From the NCBI GenBank assembly GCA_947653505.1, contig CANTHI010000266.1:1-5683 (forward strand): a stretch of 5,683 bases of DNA. The letters run 5' to 3'. This document shows positions 4,982 through 5,683 of this stretch, piece after piece (the first letter of the stretch is position 1; each line of letters starts with the position of its first letter). The position numbers were made by a program, and so were the translations under genes. This DNA is from an uncultured Eubacterium sp. GTDB taxonomy: Bacteria > Bacillota_A > Clostridia > Lachnospirales > Lachnospiraceae. The notes below the pieces were generated by a model that ran no database searches, was not told the DNA's origin, and saw nothing but the letters and a program-made list of their open reading frames with translations.

Positions 4982-5683
4982 ATGAAAACATATGCAGATA
5001 TGACCCGCGAGGAATTAGTATCCGTCATCGCTGATCTGCAGGAACAATTTAAAACAGAAGAGGCTAAGGGACATTCTTTTAATATGGCAAGAGGCAAGCC
5101 AGGCGTTTCCCAGCTGGTATTATCCATGCCGATGCTGAGCGTCATCAACGATGAATCGGATATGAATACGGTGCTTGGAAACGATACGCGAAACTACGGA
5201 GACTGGGATGGGATCGGAGAATGCAGACGCATGATGGCAGGTATGCTCGGCGTAGCAAAAGATAATGTCATTGTATGCGGCAATTCCAGTCTGAACATTA
5301 TGTATGATACGGTTGTGCGATCTATGGTCAAAGGAGTGAATGGTTCCGTACCGTGGTGCAGACTGGATAAAGTAAAATTTTTGTGTCCGGTACCAGGATA
5401 TGACAGACATTTTAAAATCACGGAAATGTTTGACATTGAAATGGTGAATATTCCACTGCGGGACGATGGCCCGGATATGGATCTGGTAGAACAGTATGTC
5501 AATCAGGATGCATCTGTCAAGGGGATCTGGTGTGTGCCAAAGTATTCAAATCCAACCGGTATTTCCTATTCAGATGAAGTTGTAAAACGATTCGCAAATT
5601 TAAAGCCAAAAGCAGAAGATTTCCGTATTTTCTGGGATAACGCATACTGTATCCATCATCTTTATGACGAACCAGCTCTTTCT
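4982..5683 (+). CDS. Aspartate-type aminotransferase, fold type I PLP enzyme of subgroup Ic (3' truncated)
   Basis: The first 234 codons of a PLP-dependent aminotransferase run off the right edge; the family is usually a little over 420 residues, so roughly half is present. The sequence fits the subgroup-Ic aspartate aminotransferases (Pfam Asp_aminotransf, typified by Corynebacterium glutamicum AspT), which exchange the amino group between aspartate and 2-oxoglutarate. Visible landmarks are FNMARGKPG (33-41), NYGDWDGIGECRRMMA (71-86), CGNSSLNIMYD (99-109; cofactor phosphate region), CPVPGYDRHF (135-144), VPKYSNPTG (185-193; Asn190 is the expected ring contact) and FWDNAYCIHHLYDE (217-230; Asp219 pairs with the pyridine nitrogen and Tyr222 with the cofactor oxygen). 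The Schiff-base lysine lies beyond the window. Annotation pipelines often label such proteins only as class I/II aminotransferases or MocR-like; there is no N-terminal GntR DNA-binding domain here, so it is not a MocR regulator. It has its own promoter and leader. The family call is strong; substrate preference is inferred. Confidence 0.9.
   Translation, partial: MKTYADMTREELVSVIADLQEQFKTEEAKGHSFNMARGKPGVSQLVLSMPMLSVINDESDMNTVLGNDTRNYGDWDGIGECRRMMAGMLGVAKDNVIVCGNSSLNIMYDTVVRSMVKGVNGSVPWCRLDKVKFLCPVPGYDRHFKITEMFDIEMVNIPLRDDGPDMDLVEQYVNQDASVKGIWCVPKYSNPTGISYSDEVVKRFANLKPKAEDFRIFWDNAYCIHHLYDEPALS

Noticed and set aside
5120..5502. Minus-strand open frames over the last gene
   Set aside because: They lie within the aminotransferase coding frame, which has continuous family motifs. 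They are rich in His, Ser and Thr from antisense reading and resemble no family.
1..5683. CRISPR array, tRNA or rRNA gene, insertion sequence or defence system
   Set aside because: No regularly spaced repeats, cloverleaf-like segments, transposase motifs or terminal inverted repeats were seen. Nearly all of the sequence is explained by seven housekeeping or metabolic genes.

Overview
The window looks like a chromosomal housekeeping segment from a Gram-positive Clostridia-type bacterium, probably Lachnospiraceae-like. Three things point there: purine-rich Shine-Dalgarno sites, intermediate GC with many A-rich stretches, and the gene order ispF-cysS-mrnC-rlmB-sigH, a condensed version of a well-known Bacillus/Firmicutes block. 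All genes lie on the + strand. There are no tRNA or rRNA genes, CRISPR arrays, insertion sequences or phage genes.

Layout. Positions 2-643 are the 3' part of a sugar-type ABC transporter substrate-binding protein whose start lies outside the window. A 123-bp gap with weak hairpins follows. Then comes a compact group: ispF (isoprenoid precursor synthesis), cysS (cysteinyl-tRNA synthetase) and mrnC (Mini-ribonuclease III, 23S rRNA maturation). mrnC overlaps the end of cysS by 8 bp. A 166-bp gap (3296-3461) holds several inverted repeats, a good sigma-A-like promoter and a strong leader hairpin. rlmB (23S rRNA 2'-O-methyltransferase) follows, and 13 bp later sigH (alternative sigma factor). A second gap holds a weak terminator-like hairpin, an extended -10 promoter and a hairpin at the predicted transcription start. 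The last gene, a subgroup-Ic aspartate-type aminotransferase, runs off the right edge.

The central genes concern translation: charging tRNA-Cys, trimming 23S rRNA and modifying 23S rRNA. They are linked to a stationary-phase/sporulation sigma factor that probably shares the rlmB promoter. Compared with Bacillus subtilis, gltX and cysE (between ispF and cysS) and rae1/yacP (between rlmB and sigH) are absent. The aminotransferase stands where the rpmG-secE-nusG region would be expected.

I see no undescribed multi-gene system here. The points most worth a second look are a Gly-Cys-X repeat tail on IspF, the structured RNA segments around mrnC/rlmB, and the hairpin-at-start design shared by the two promoters. 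Function calls rest on remembered family motifs, and no search was run.
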